Below are positions 1 through 6,285 of a DNA stretch of 12,430 nucleotides, piece after piece (within the stretch, counting starts at the first letter, position 1; every line of letters starts with the position of its first letter). This DNA is from an uncultured Pseudomonadota bacterium. GTDB lineage: Bacteria > SAR324 > NAC60-12. The notes under the pieces were generated by a model. The model was not told where the DNA came from. It searched no databases and was given only the letters and a program-made list of their open reading frames with translations. A program made the translations under genes and the position numbers. Where the stretch lies: positions 1 to 12,430 of the forward strand of contig CAJXNF010000043.1 in the NCBI GenBank assembly GCA_913056375.1. Direction: 5' to 3'.

Positions 1-219
1 GTCTAGAATATCGTATCCTCCTGGACACACTATCCCTGCCTCTTTATAACATTCATGGTGTTCCAGTTGATCTGAAGCCAAGGTTAGCGTCCGATCCAAG
101 CCTGTACACTCCAGCGTATGAATTTCTCTACCACTTGGCCCTATTTGCTTGGAACTTCCTTGGCAACCGAAGAGCAACAATGCAACGCTAATGTTGAGAA
201 AAGTTTTGACGGGTTTCAT
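1..219 (-). CDS. Lipoprotein, 3' end cut by the window edge
   Basis: An ATG at 219 opens a frame with no stop down to base 1, so 73 residues are visible and the C-terminus is missing. The start MKPVKTFLNISVALLLFGC is a lipoprotein signal peptide: two lysines, a hydrophobic stretch, and lipobox LFGC with the acylated cysteine at residue 19. The next residue is Gln, so by the E. coli +2 rule it would go to the outer membrane. The mature part has three more cysteines at 38, 57 and 65; the last two lie in CYKEAG-IVCPGGYDIL. This kind of Cys-rich segment ending in a CPxGYD-like motif recurs, from memory, in small proteobacterial lipoproteins of unknown role. The RBS is weak (AAGG very close to the ATG). 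It is co-oriented with the membrane-protein gene 83 bases upstream. Function unknown; lipoprotein export is the well supported part. Confidence 0.75.
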   Translation of the reverse strand, partial: MKPVKTFLNISVALLLFGCQGSSKQIGPSGREIHTLECTGLDRTLTLASDQLEHHECYKEAGIVCPGGYDILD

Positions 220-302
220 GCCTTGTATTGAAGGAACATCAGGTTTTGAAAATGAAGTCTTGCAAGCCATCCAAACTTGATACCCGAACGTTCACTACCA
301 CT

Positions 303-785
303 TCAGCCAAATTCTTCCTGCTTTCGCCGTAGGTGCATCGCATAGGCTTTACAACACATCCCCGTGAGATGCCCCGTAAAGTATCCCAGAAAAACAATCG
401 AGAATGCTATCGACATCGTTCGCTCATTAAATACCCCTGTAAAGGTTAGAACAGATCCAAGTGCAGCCGCTAATTCTCCTGCGTCCTTTGCTACATGGGA
501 AGTTTCCTCCCAAAAATCGACTGAATTCTCAGGCCGACGTGTGTAGACAACCAAAAAAGTAAAACCCCATACAACTAAGATCGTGGGTAGGTCAATAAAA
601 CGCTCAAAGATCGGACGCTGCAAAATCACAGAGTCCTCTGTGCAGTAAAATCCTCGCTCTGGAGAGTAGGCCTCTTCACAGACACCAGTCGGACTTTCAA
701 ACCGAAATGTGGACGAATCAAAATCAAAGTGTGTTGCGACAAACACGATCATCAGAATTCCAAGAAATCGTAAGCGAATCCCCAT
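303..785 (-). CDS. Small multi-spanning membrane protein, weakly MotA/ExbB-like
   Basis: 160 residues with an ATG start preceded by a well placed GGAG (793-796). An N-terminal hydrophobic segment (about 7-19) is followed by a polar loop with Cys36 and Cys48, then three more hydrophobic segments at about 66-82, 105-118 and 124-146, and a basic C-terminus. The order FIDLPTILVVWGFTFLVV, then a GELAAALGSVLTF segment, then a segment starting RTMSIAF and running into a basic end recalls the second half of MotA/TolQ/ExbB proton-channel subunits. The long cytoplasmic loop and the partner-contacting first helix of MotA are absent, and the loop cysteines are not typical. Known: such channels need a MotB/ExbD partner, and none is visible. 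Inference: a distant relative or only a chance resemblance. It lies 24 bases downstream of the 68-residue gene and may be cotranscribed with it. Confidence 0.6.
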   Translation of the reverse strand: MGIRLRFLGILMIVFVATHFDFDSSTFRFESPTGVCEEAYSPERGFYCTEDSVILQRPIFERFIDLPTILVVWGFTFLVVYTRRPENSVDFWEETSHVAKDAGELAAALGSVLTFTGVFNERTMSIAFSIVFLGYFTGHLTGMCCKAYAMHLRRKQEEFG

Positions 786-809
786 TTTATTTCTCCAACG
801 CAGATTTTT

Positions 810-1016
810 TCACAGAGTGTATAGAGTCTGAATGAATTGATTCAGATTGATTCCCTTGAACATCCCCCAGTTAATACGCTCTCCATACCATTGTTTTGAG
901 ATCATGACTCCGTTCCTCCTAGGGTTAAAATCTCTTTGATCAAGCAGTTCAAATACCTGATCTAGGAAGGCAACTGCATCTTCCAGTCCCACATCTTTTG
1001 GATGTGACTCACCCAC
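810..1016 (-). CDS. Small hypothetical protein with GTG start
   Basis: 68 residues, no signal peptide and no membrane segment. The N-terminal half is acidic and helical in character (DAVAFLDQVFELLDQRD); the second half is richer in aromatic and Asn residues. The start is GTG at 1016, about 11 bases after a strong GGAGG (1029-1033 region). An ATG at 1020 is better spaced but ends after three codons (MGG-stop), so the GTG frame is preferred. The gene precedes the membrane-protein gene by 24 bases on the same strand, and diverges from the pentapeptide lipoprotein gene across about 90 bases. It is the only gene in the left part without an export or membrane signal. I do not recognise the family. 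It could be a non-coding open frame, although the RBS and spacing favour a real gene. Confidence 0.45.
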   Translation of the reverse strand: MGESHPKDVGLEDAVAFLDQVFELLDQRDFNPRRNGVMISKQWYGERINWGMFKGINLNQFIQTLYTL

Positions 1017-1106
1017 CCATAGAGTAGCCTCCCCCCGTCATCCTCCCCAAAATTTTTTCCCTGTCCTAAGCTTTGCGAACCAATCAACACTACTCAGGGA
1101 AAAGTC

Positions 1107-2372
1107 ATGAAAAATTTCATCTCAAAAATAACAAAATCATTACTGACAACTCTTCTTGTTGTTCCAGCTCTATCGGCCTGTAAGAATATGCCTCCAATCG
1201 AACAAACCTCACCTTTGCTAGGTGCTTATCTTCAAGGTTCTAGCGTCTTGGAAGGTAATTTTCTTGAGAGCGATCCTTTTGAATTCAATCTTTCTAAAAC
1301 ATTTCAGCCACAAATCGAATTCATCGAGCAACTCGATTTTCAGTGGGTTGAAGAAGGGGTGCAATGGACGCAAACTACTGCGGTAGATTTGTTCGACTTC
1401 GAAATGCCTGTTGTGGACATTCCCGAGCTTAATATTCCAGATGTAGCCCTTCCAACGATTAGTCTCCCAGAAGTCAGTCTTCCTGACGTCAGCCTGATTG
1501 GGTCGATCTTGCCAGTGACGGAGGCTGAAGAAGTGAAAGAGTTACAAAGCAACAAAAATGAATCCTTCCTAACTAAAAAAAATCTGGTGAAGGCAAACTT
1601 GATGGATGCTGATCTTTCCAAGATTGATCTCTCTGGCAAAGACCTTTCTGGAGCAGACCTGCGAGGTTCAGATCTGAGCCACGCTGACCTCACAGGAGCT
1701 AACCTAACTGGCGCACATCTTTGGCAGGCAAAGCTAAGAAAAGTAGCCTTACGAGACACGGATCTGTCTGGAATGGATTTCTCTGAAATGGATCTGAGTG
1801 GGGCAGATCTAAGAGGAGTCAACCTGAGTGGGGCCAACCTGTGGGGAGCCAAACTATACCGCACCAACCTGAGTGGGGCCAATTTGAGTGGAGCCCGCCT
1901 CTCCAATGCAGACCTCACTCAGTCAGAACTCAGCGGTGCCAATCTTTCCAACGCTGAACTCTATAACACGCAATTGATGGGAGCCAATCTAATTGAAGCT
2001 AACCTCTCCGGAGCAGATCTACAAAAAGCTCAACTGACACATACCAATCTGCACAAGGCCAACCTGACAAGTACCTGGCTAGCTGGCGCAAATCTACAGG
2101 AGTCAAATCTCTCTGAAGCAAATCTCTTCCGAAGCACGCTGCATGGTGCAAACCTACAAGATGCGGATCTCAGTGCGGCAAACTTGATGGAAGCATCACT
2201 GATCAAGGCCAACCTGCAGGATGTGGATCTACAGGACGCGGATCTGAATAAGACTATTCTGTTCAAAGCTTCTGTCAGCAAATCTGCTCTGATTGAAGCA
2301 CAACTGTGCCTCACCAGCCTACCCGACTACACAATGCATAACCGAGATTGTGAGCAGACGCGATCAATCTAA
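1107..2372 (+). CDS. Large pentapeptide-repeat lipoprotein
   Basis: 421 residues. The start ATG follows AGGGA. Residues 1-25 form a lipoprotein signal peptide ending in lipobox LSAC, with Cys25 acylated; Lys at +2 suggests the outer membrane. Residues 26-100 are a non-repetitive, acidic and aromatic segment. Residues 101-130 are a proline pentad repeat of the form P-[DET]-[LVI]-[NAS]-[IL]. After a short charged linker (131-150), pentapeptide repeats of the A(D/N)LxG type run from about 151 to 405 with a Leu (rarely Phe or Val) at every fifth residue and no break, about 50 pentads. Known for the family: such repeats fold as a right-handed quadrilateral beta-helix, here about 12 coils. The end is a cap, C401-x-T-x-L-P-D-x4-N-R-D-C415. 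Pentapeptide proteins have diverse roles, and nothing here identifies a target. Lipidation points to an envelope role rather than DNA mimicry of gyrase-protecting proteins such as Qnr. Confidence 0.9.
   Translation: MKNFISKITKSLLTTLLVVPALSACKNMPPIEQTSPLLGAYLQGSSVLEGNFLESDPFEFNLSKTFQPQIEFIEQLDFQWVEEGVQWTQTTAVDLFDFEMPVVDIPELNIPDVALPTISLPEVSLPDVSLIGSILPVTEAEEVKELQSNKNESFLTKKNLVKANLMDADLSKIDLSGKDLSGADLRGSDLSHADLTGANLTGAHLWQAKLRKVALRDTDLSGMDFSEMDLSGADLRGVNLSGANLWGAKLYRTNLSGANLSGARLSNADLTQSELSGANLSNAELYNTQLMGANLIEANLSGADLQKAQLTHTNLHKANLTSTWLAGANLQESNLSEANLFRSTLHGANLQDADLSAANLMEASLIKANLQDVDLQDADLNKTILFKASVSKSALIEAQLCLTSLPDYTMHNRDCEQTRSI
1407..1496 (+). repeat. Proline-containing pentad repeat in the lipoprotein
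   Basis: This stretch encodes residues 101-130, six consecutive pentads with Pro at position 1, a branched hydrophobic residue at position 3 and Ile/Leu at position 5 (for example PDVAL, PTISL, PEVSL, PDVSL). The hydrophobic fifth position falls on residues 105, 110, 115, 120, 125 and 130. This is the same register as the main pentapeptide block that starts 25 residues later. Confidence 0.8.
1557..2321 (+). repeat. Uninterrupted pentapeptide-repeat block
   Basis: This encodes about 51 pentads (residues 151-405). The centre Leu/Phe occurs at every multiple of five with no insertion. At DNA level some units are nearly identical: the 17-mer beginning AACCTGAGTGG occurs at 1821-1837 and again at 1866-1882, 45 bases (three pentads) apart. 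That suggests growth by short internal duplication. Confidence 0.85.
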
Positions 2373-2503
2373 GCTCTGATTTCTCTGTTTTCTTCCAATT
2401 GGCTTGACTTCATGGGTCAGCAAAGGATGTTTCATCTGGGATTCCTGTTAAGTTCAAGCATCCAGTCACTTTGCTTTTCAACTTTATACCCCTAAAAAAC
2501 ATC

Positions 2504-2935
2504 ATGGTTCACCGAGCTTTCTTTCAGTCCCTGGTGCTGGGATTTTTTCTCTTTTCCGTGCAAAACATTTCCGCAGAAGATTCGAAAGAAGCACGTACCC
2601 AGGCAGCCGAGAGATACCTGGCAGTAGTACCGATTTCCCAACTGCTTGATGACACTTTCAGAGAGATGAGCAAATCCTTGCCAGAGGCTATCCGTGAAGG
2701 ATTCGTAGCACAAATGCAGATTGTTGTCAGAGCAGATGTTCTGGAAGCAGCCACTCGAGCATCACTAGTCCGACATTTCACCGTTGATGAATTAAACGCA
2801 ATGGCTGAATTCTACAGTTCTCCTCATGGAGCGAGTGCCATGCGAAAATTTGGAGCCTACATGGCTGACGTGATGCCCGCTGTTCAGGAAGAGATGATTT
2901 TGGGACTGGATCACATGGAACGCCAGGTAGAATAG
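2504..2935 (+). CDS. Exported DUF2059-type protein
   Basis: 143 residues from the ATG at 2504. A TTG at 2471 would add 11 residues, but the ATG gives a proper signal peptide: MVHR, a hydrophobic run, then cleavage after NISA at residue 24. Neither start has a clear RBS. The mature protein is mostly helical. The C-terminal part contains FTVDELNAMAEFYSSPHGAS (residues 92-111), the pattern typical of DUF2059 proteins: a [F/Y]T..EL..[ML]..FY.SP.G segment followed by a helix ending near a Pro. Known for the family: small periplasmic proteins found widely in Gram-negative bacteria, without an established biochemical role. It lies between the pentapeptide lipoprotein and the glycosyltransferase on the same strand, with gaps of about 130 and 103 bases, so cotranscription is possible but not shown. 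Confidence 0.8.
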   Translation: MVHRAFFQSLVLGFFLFSVQNISAEDSKEARTQAAERYLAVVPISQLLDDTFREMSKSLPEAIREGFVAQMQIVVRADVLEAATRASLVRHFTVDELNAMAEFYSSPHGASAMRKFGAYMADVMPAVQEEMILGLDHMERQVE

Positions 2936-2980
2936 TTGTTACCAGCTTCATTCGTAGCGAATTTAGCATTTCTTAGGTAG

Positions 2981-3008
2981 GTTCATTGTTGGTAATTACC
3001 AGATGAAC
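2981..3008. promoter_or_regulatory. Nested palindrome upstream of the GT-C gene
   Basis: A perfect 12-base palindrome, TGGTAATTACCA (2990-3001), is flanked by a second matching pair, GTTCAT (2981-2986) and ATGAAC (3003-3008), with three and one unpaired bases between. It could be an operator or an RNA hairpin 30 bases upstream of the start codon. There is no T-tract after it, so it is not a typical terminator. A smaller 5-3-5 inverted repeat, ATTCG-TAG-CGAAT, lies just upstream at 2950-2962. Confidence 0.4.
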
Positions 3009-3038
3009 TCGAAAGGCAGCTGAAATCGCAAACGTGAC

Positions 3039-5057
3039 ATGAACACCTCTCCTCAAGCCAAGCCTTTTACTGCCTCAGTCTGGCGCCAGCTTCTTCCTCT
3101 CCTCCTCTCCATCAGCGGACCACTCGTTCTCTACCTATTCACGATACCCCGTACCGTGGTGCTGGAAGACGATGGACTTTTTCTGATGGTTGCCAAGCAT
3201 CTGGGAATAGCCCATCCGCCAGGTTATCCACTCTTCACTGGCATCGCTCACCTATTTATGCAGTTCCCCTTTGGTACGGGCGCCTTTCGAGGACACCTTG
3301 CCAGTGCGTTTCTGGGGGCTCTTGCCTGTGGAGTGCTGTTTGGCTGCGCTCGACTACTTGGAGCTTCTGTGTGGGCGGCTTTGGCTGGAGCCTGGGCATT
3401 TGGAGCATCTGAGCACTTCTGGTCACAAGCGATCATTGCTGAAGTCTACACACTCAATGCTCTGCTCTTCTTTGCCACCTATCTACTGATTCTGAAAGCC
3501 TTGCAGGCACCAGATTCACGAGCATGGTGGTGGGGAGCCTCAATTTTCTTCGGGCTCAGTCTGGCAAATCACTACCCGCTGATGGTACTCGCTTTCCCCG
3601 GCTTGTTTGTACTCGCCCTACCTGTTTGGCGAAATGTGCTACCTCGTCTTCCAGAATTGATCTTACTCAGCCTGTTGAGTGCTGCGTTACCATACTTAGG
3701 AATGGTCTGGCGCTCTTTACAAAATCCATCAATCAGCTTCTATGGTCCCATCGAAGGTTGGCAGAGTTTCTGGTTTTATTTCAGCCGCCAGGGCTATGCC
3801 AGTGTAGATGTCAGTCCAAGTGCTGGTTGGTGGGATCGCTGGGAATTTCTTCAGTGGTTCAGCGTCGAAGCTTTCTGGCAACTGACTCCCTTGGGCTTTG
3901 GGTTCGCACTCTGGGGGTTGTGGAAACTGATGCAACAACTTTCCTTGACCGTGCCAGTCTCTGGAATTTTGATTTTCCTTAGCAACAGCGTATTGCTGTT
4001 ATTCCTCCTAGCTTTTGACTTCGACTTCTTCAATATCGGTATCTTCCGCCCTTACTCCCTCGTGTGTTATGGCTTACTTGGTTTGTGGTTAGCCATTGGT
4101 TTGGATGATTTCATTCATCGTTTCATTAAAAATCCTGAATTCCAAACTTCAAGAACTGTCATCATTGCTTTGCTGATCGGGAGCCTGCTGCTTTTTCAAA
4201 ATCTTTCAAAGAACGATCGGTCTGCTGATAACCTTGCTGAGCGACACGCTGAATTGGTCTTCCAGCTACTCCCAGAAAACTCAGTCTTCTTTGTCTATGG
4301 TGATTCGGAAACCGGACCGCTTGGCTACTATCATTATGTTGAGGAGCGACGACCCGATCTGGAATTAGTTAGCCTGCAAGGCCTAGTCTATGGGAACCGC
4401 TTATTCCCAGCCCGTAGCTCAGAGCATAGAAAGCAGGAAGCACTTCGCCAGTTTGTGAATAACAGCACTCGTCCTCTATTTTATTCAGTGGATTCTGAGC
4501 AATTTTCACACGGCCATGGGGTTCGGCACTATGGATTTCTGAAGGAGGTTGTCCGTGGAGGCAATCCAACTGCTCTGCAATTGGTATTTCGGCCTGAAGC
4601 AGAGGCTTACTTCAGAGAGTTGTTGCAACAGCAACCCAAGGATCGTTGGGAGAGATTTCGTCGAAACAAGCTATTACATCAGTATGGAGACTTCCTTGGT
4701 TATGCCGTGCTCGGTGGTGCTCCTGAACTTCAGAAAAAGATCCAACCTCTCCTCCCTCTAGCTGAAAGTAATTTTTTCAGTCTGACCGGCATGATTGAGG
4801 TATTGATGACTCATAGAGCTCAGCCATCTCTACCTCAAATTGAAAGCTGGCTGAGACTTGCAGACTCACTACAAGATGAGACTCTCGACAAAGAACGCCA
4901 GGCTCGCTTTGCATATCTACAGGGCTTTGCAGCCTTTCTTGGTGGCCATCAGCAAGAGGCCCTTGAAGCTTTCTACAAGTCTGCTCGCATCTATCCCCAT
5001 CCTGAAAACGCATCTCTCTCGGCTCTCCAAAAACTTGGCAGACAAATCCCCGAATAG
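3039..5057 (+). CDS. DUF2723-type GT-C membrane glycosyltransferase with C-terminal domain
   Basis: 672 residues: about ten hydrophobic segments in residues 15-390, then a soluble part of about 280 residues. The N-terminal half carries DUF2723 features: an acidic pair Asp44-Asp45 in the first external loop, HPPGYP at 59-64, FWSQ at 127-130 followed by AEVYTLN at 134-140, and NHYP at 177-180. After the last membrane segment, GDSETGPLGYYH (421-432) then RPD (438-440) matches the family's conserved extracytoplasmic segment. The end (about 621-653) has a TPR-like helix pair. Known: GT-C enzymes transfer sugars from polyprenyl-phosphate donors outside the inner membrane, with an Asp in the first loop needed for catalysis; some DUF2723 members are linked to protein O-glycosylation. 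Inference: it glycosylates an exported acceptor, sugar unknown. The ATG at 3039 has only a weak RBS. Confidence 0.85.
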   Translation: MNTSPQAKPFTASVWRQLLPLLLSISGPLVLYLFTIPRTVVLEDDGLFLMVAKHLGIAHPPGYPLFTGIAHLFMQFPFGTGAFRGHLASAFLGALACGVLFGCARLLGASVWAALAGAWAFGASEHFWSQAIIAEVYTLNALLFFATYLLILKALQAPDSRAWWWGASIFFGLSLANHYPLMVLAFPGLFVLALPVWRNVLPRLPELILLSLLSAALPYLGMVWRSLQNPSISFYGPIEGWQSFWFYFSRQGYASVDVSPSAGWWDRWEFLQWFSVEAFWQLTPLGFGFALWGLWKLMQQLSLTVPVSGILIFLSNSVLLLFLLAFDFDFFNIGIFRPYSLVCYGLLGLWLAIGLDDFIHRFIKNPEFQTSRTVIIALLIGSLLLFQNLSKNDRSADNLAERHAELVFQLLPENSVFFVYGDSETGPLGYYHYVEERRPDLELVSLQGLVYGNRLFPARSSEHRKQEALRQFVNNSTRPLFYSVDSEQFSHGHGVRHYGFLKEVVRGGNPTALQLVFRPEAEAYFRELLQQQPKDRWERFRRNKLLHQYGDFLGYAVLGGAPELQKKIQPLLPLAESNFFSLTGMIEVLMTHRAQPSLPQIESWLRLADSLQDETLDKERQARFAYLQGFAAFLGGHQQEALEAFYKSARIYPHPENASLSALQKLGRQIPE

Positions 5058-5060
5058 GGG
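5048..5060 (+). other. GC hairpin over the stop codon of the GT-C gene
   Basis: CCCC-GAATA-GGGG forms a perfect four-pair stem with a five-base loop, with the TAG stop (5055-5057) inside it. No T-run follows, so I do not call it a terminator. It could slow termination or ribosome recycling before the beta-barrel gene 54 bases on, or be chance. Confidence 0.25.
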
Positions 5061-5111
5061 AATATTCAGTGCATCCTCAAAAACAACAGACACTCACTAT
5101 CTGAACAGAAC

Positions 5112-5669
5112 ATGAGCAGCAAAACTTCGTTGGTACTGTTATTCAGTCTAAGCCTATTGTTGCCCAATTGGCTGCAAGCTGAACCGATCAAAGGCTTTGG
5201 GCTTTATTTGAGTGTAGGGGATCTACAAATCTCTGATTCCTCGACAGAGCAAAATTATGCGGAATCCTACGCCTACGGTGGCATCGTCGATTATCAGTGG
5301 ACAGCTTCCAATTACTTCTCAGTGCGCTTGTTTGGAGGAGAACACATAGGCAGTGCACAACAACCGAACAAGCCCGATTACAATTACTTCAAGACAGGCT
5401 TGTTTGGGCTGGAAGCCCGTGTGTGGGCTGGTTCTTCATGGTTTTTGGGGGTTCAGGCTGGCCAAGCTTACTTGACTTGGATTGAATCAATGGAGAGTTA
5501 TACGAAAATCGCTTGGACCAACCAAAGTGGCTACGGTGTGGGCTTTGAATCCAATGACGGCTGGACCTTTGCGATCTACACACACAAGACTGAGTCCATG
5601 AAATTTGAGGATCTTCCAGATCAGAGAGTCGAGGGAATCCGTCTTGAGACAGGCTATCGTTGGAAATGA
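5112..5669 (+). CDS. Small predicted outer-membrane beta-barrel protein
   Basis: 185 residues. The signal peptide is MSSK, a Leu-rich core, then cleavage after LQA (residue 23). The mature chain of about 162 residues alternates polar and hydrophobic/aromatic residues in short strands separated by Gly/Asn/Asp turns (for example FGLYLSVGD, YFSVRLFGGE, GLFGLEARVW, WFLGVQAGQAYL, GWTFAIYTH). It ends in RLETGYRWK, an amphipathic last strand with an aromatic next to the end, as in OMP-type barrels. This size would fit an eight-stranded barrel of the OmpA/OmpX/OmpW kind, but I see no specific signature for any of these. It starts 54 bases after the glycosyltransferase stop on the same strand and may be cotranscribed with it. 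No strong RBS is visible. The fold is reasonably supported; the function is unknown. Confidence 0.65.
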   Translation: MSSKTSLVLLFSLSLLLPNWLQAEPIKGFGLYLSVGDLQISDSSTEQNYAESYAYGGIVDYQWTASNYFSVRLFGGEHIGSAQQPNKPDYNYFKTGLFGLEARVWAGSSWFLGVQAGQAYLTWIESMESYTKIAWTNQSGYGVGFESNDGWTFAIYTHKTESMKFEDLPDQRVEGIRLETGYRWK

Positions 5670-5731
5670 AAGGCAATAGCCGAGAAATAGCCGATTAAAG
5701 CAAAAATTTAATTCTCAGAATGATCGGCTGC

Positions 5732-6016
5732 TTAGTGGAAGGTACGAATTTGGCGAGGAGATTCTTTGAATACTGTCTTGGGCATAACGGGGATCGACTG
5801 TGAAGCTGCGTACTGGTCCAACTGTATGCGCAGGGCTCTCAGATCACTATAAGGCCTTGGCTGCCTATTGAGTTGCTGACTGATGGCTAGAACCTCCTGA
5901 ATTCTTTTCTGTTCCGCCCGATCCTCTTCAGTCGGAGGATAAGGATTGAAAGGCTTAGCTCCCAGCAAAAACGGAGCGATTGCAGAGATCAGTAACAGTT
6001 TCACAAGTCTGGACAT
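5732..6016 (-). CDS. Small exported protein of unknown function
   Basis: 94 residues. ATG at 6016 with GGGAG a few bases upstream (a GAGGA also precedes it). The signal peptide MSRLVKLLLISAIAPFLLGA is likely cleaved after Ala20, leaving a mature polypeptide of about 74 residues. It begins with a proline-rich segment (KPFNPYPPTEED) and continues as a charged, Gln/Arg-rich helical stretch (about 30-75). No cysteine remains in the mature part. It is convergent with the beta-barrel gene (62 bases between stops) and divergent from the exported protein gene at 6286. I do not recognise the family. The clear signal peptide and RBS make a real gene likely. Confidence 0.6.
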   Translation of the reverse strand: MSRLVKLLLISAIAPFLLGAKPFNPYPPTEEDRAEQKRIQEVLAISQQLNRQPRPYSDLRALRIQLDQYAASQSIPVMPKTVFKESPRQIRTFH

Positions 6017-6285
6017 CGTGCTCCCTATTCCTCAAAACGATTCTCGAGGGGATCATGACATCCTGTCTTGTAGCTGGCTTCATCCTGAAGAAAGCTTTTT
6101 TTGTAGTCTTTCTTACTGTGGACTCACTTTCAAGCAAACTTGAGCCCATCTAATCAAAACCACTTAAAGACTGATGAAAAACCGGATTATTCATTTATGA
6201 ATTCAAACCTTTGACTGCTCCGCTTGACTGCAGAAAAACTGCAGTGTCGTAAAACTGACTACTTTAACAACGTTTAAAGGATGTT
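6017..6285. other. Divergent intergenic region with several short inverted repeats
   Basis: About 270 bases between two divergent genes, with no convincing ORF. It holds TCAAG-CAAA-CTTGA (6130-6143), ATTCAT-TT-ATGAAT (6189-6202) and ACTGCAG-AAAAA-CTGCAGT (6227-6245). Two TTGACT boxes (6211-6216 and 6224-6229) resemble -35 elements for the plus-strand gene, but I see no good -10 at standard spacing. A CTTCA-TCC-TGAAG stem at 6078-6090 is followed, after five bases, by seven Ts on the plus strand. Confidence 0.4.
6227..6245. promoter_or_regulatory. Perfect 7-base inverted repeat, possible operator
   Basis: ACTGCAG-AAAAA-CTGCAGT is a perfect inverted repeat with a five-base spacer, 41 bases upstream of the ATG at 6286. 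It overlaps the end of a TTGACT box (6224-6229). Its place next to a possible -35 fits a regulator site, or a hairpin in the leader RNA. No regulator gene is in the window. Confidence 0.35.

Noticed and set aside
1340..1918. 192-codon open frame on the minus strand, rich in Arg/Ser/Leu/Pro
   Set aside because: It is antisense to the pentapeptide repeats; its own regular RSAPLRLAP pattern is only the mirror of the repeated codons in the real gene.
1557..2321. Repeated DNA units considered as a CRISPR or tandem-repeat array
   Set aside because: The repeats are in-frame pentapeptide codons with no spacers; protein structure explains the periodicity.
5675..5729. Possible bidirectional terminator between the beta-barrel gene and the small exported gene (AGCCGAT 5689-5695 with ATCGGCT 5723-5729, plus a direct repeat AATAGCCGA)
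   Set aside because: The loop of 27 bases is long and no T-run follows on either side, so a terminator call is not justified.
6078..6102. CTTCA-TCC-TGAAG stem followed after five bases by seven Ts on the plus strand
   Set aside because: No plus-strand gene ends nearby and the stem does not touch the T-run; an unknown small RNA is possible but has no other support.
5955..6149. 64-codon open frame on the minus strand upstream of the small exported protein
   Set aside because: Overlaps the clear signal-peptide gene at 5732-6016 in another frame and lacks a recognisable signal or motif.
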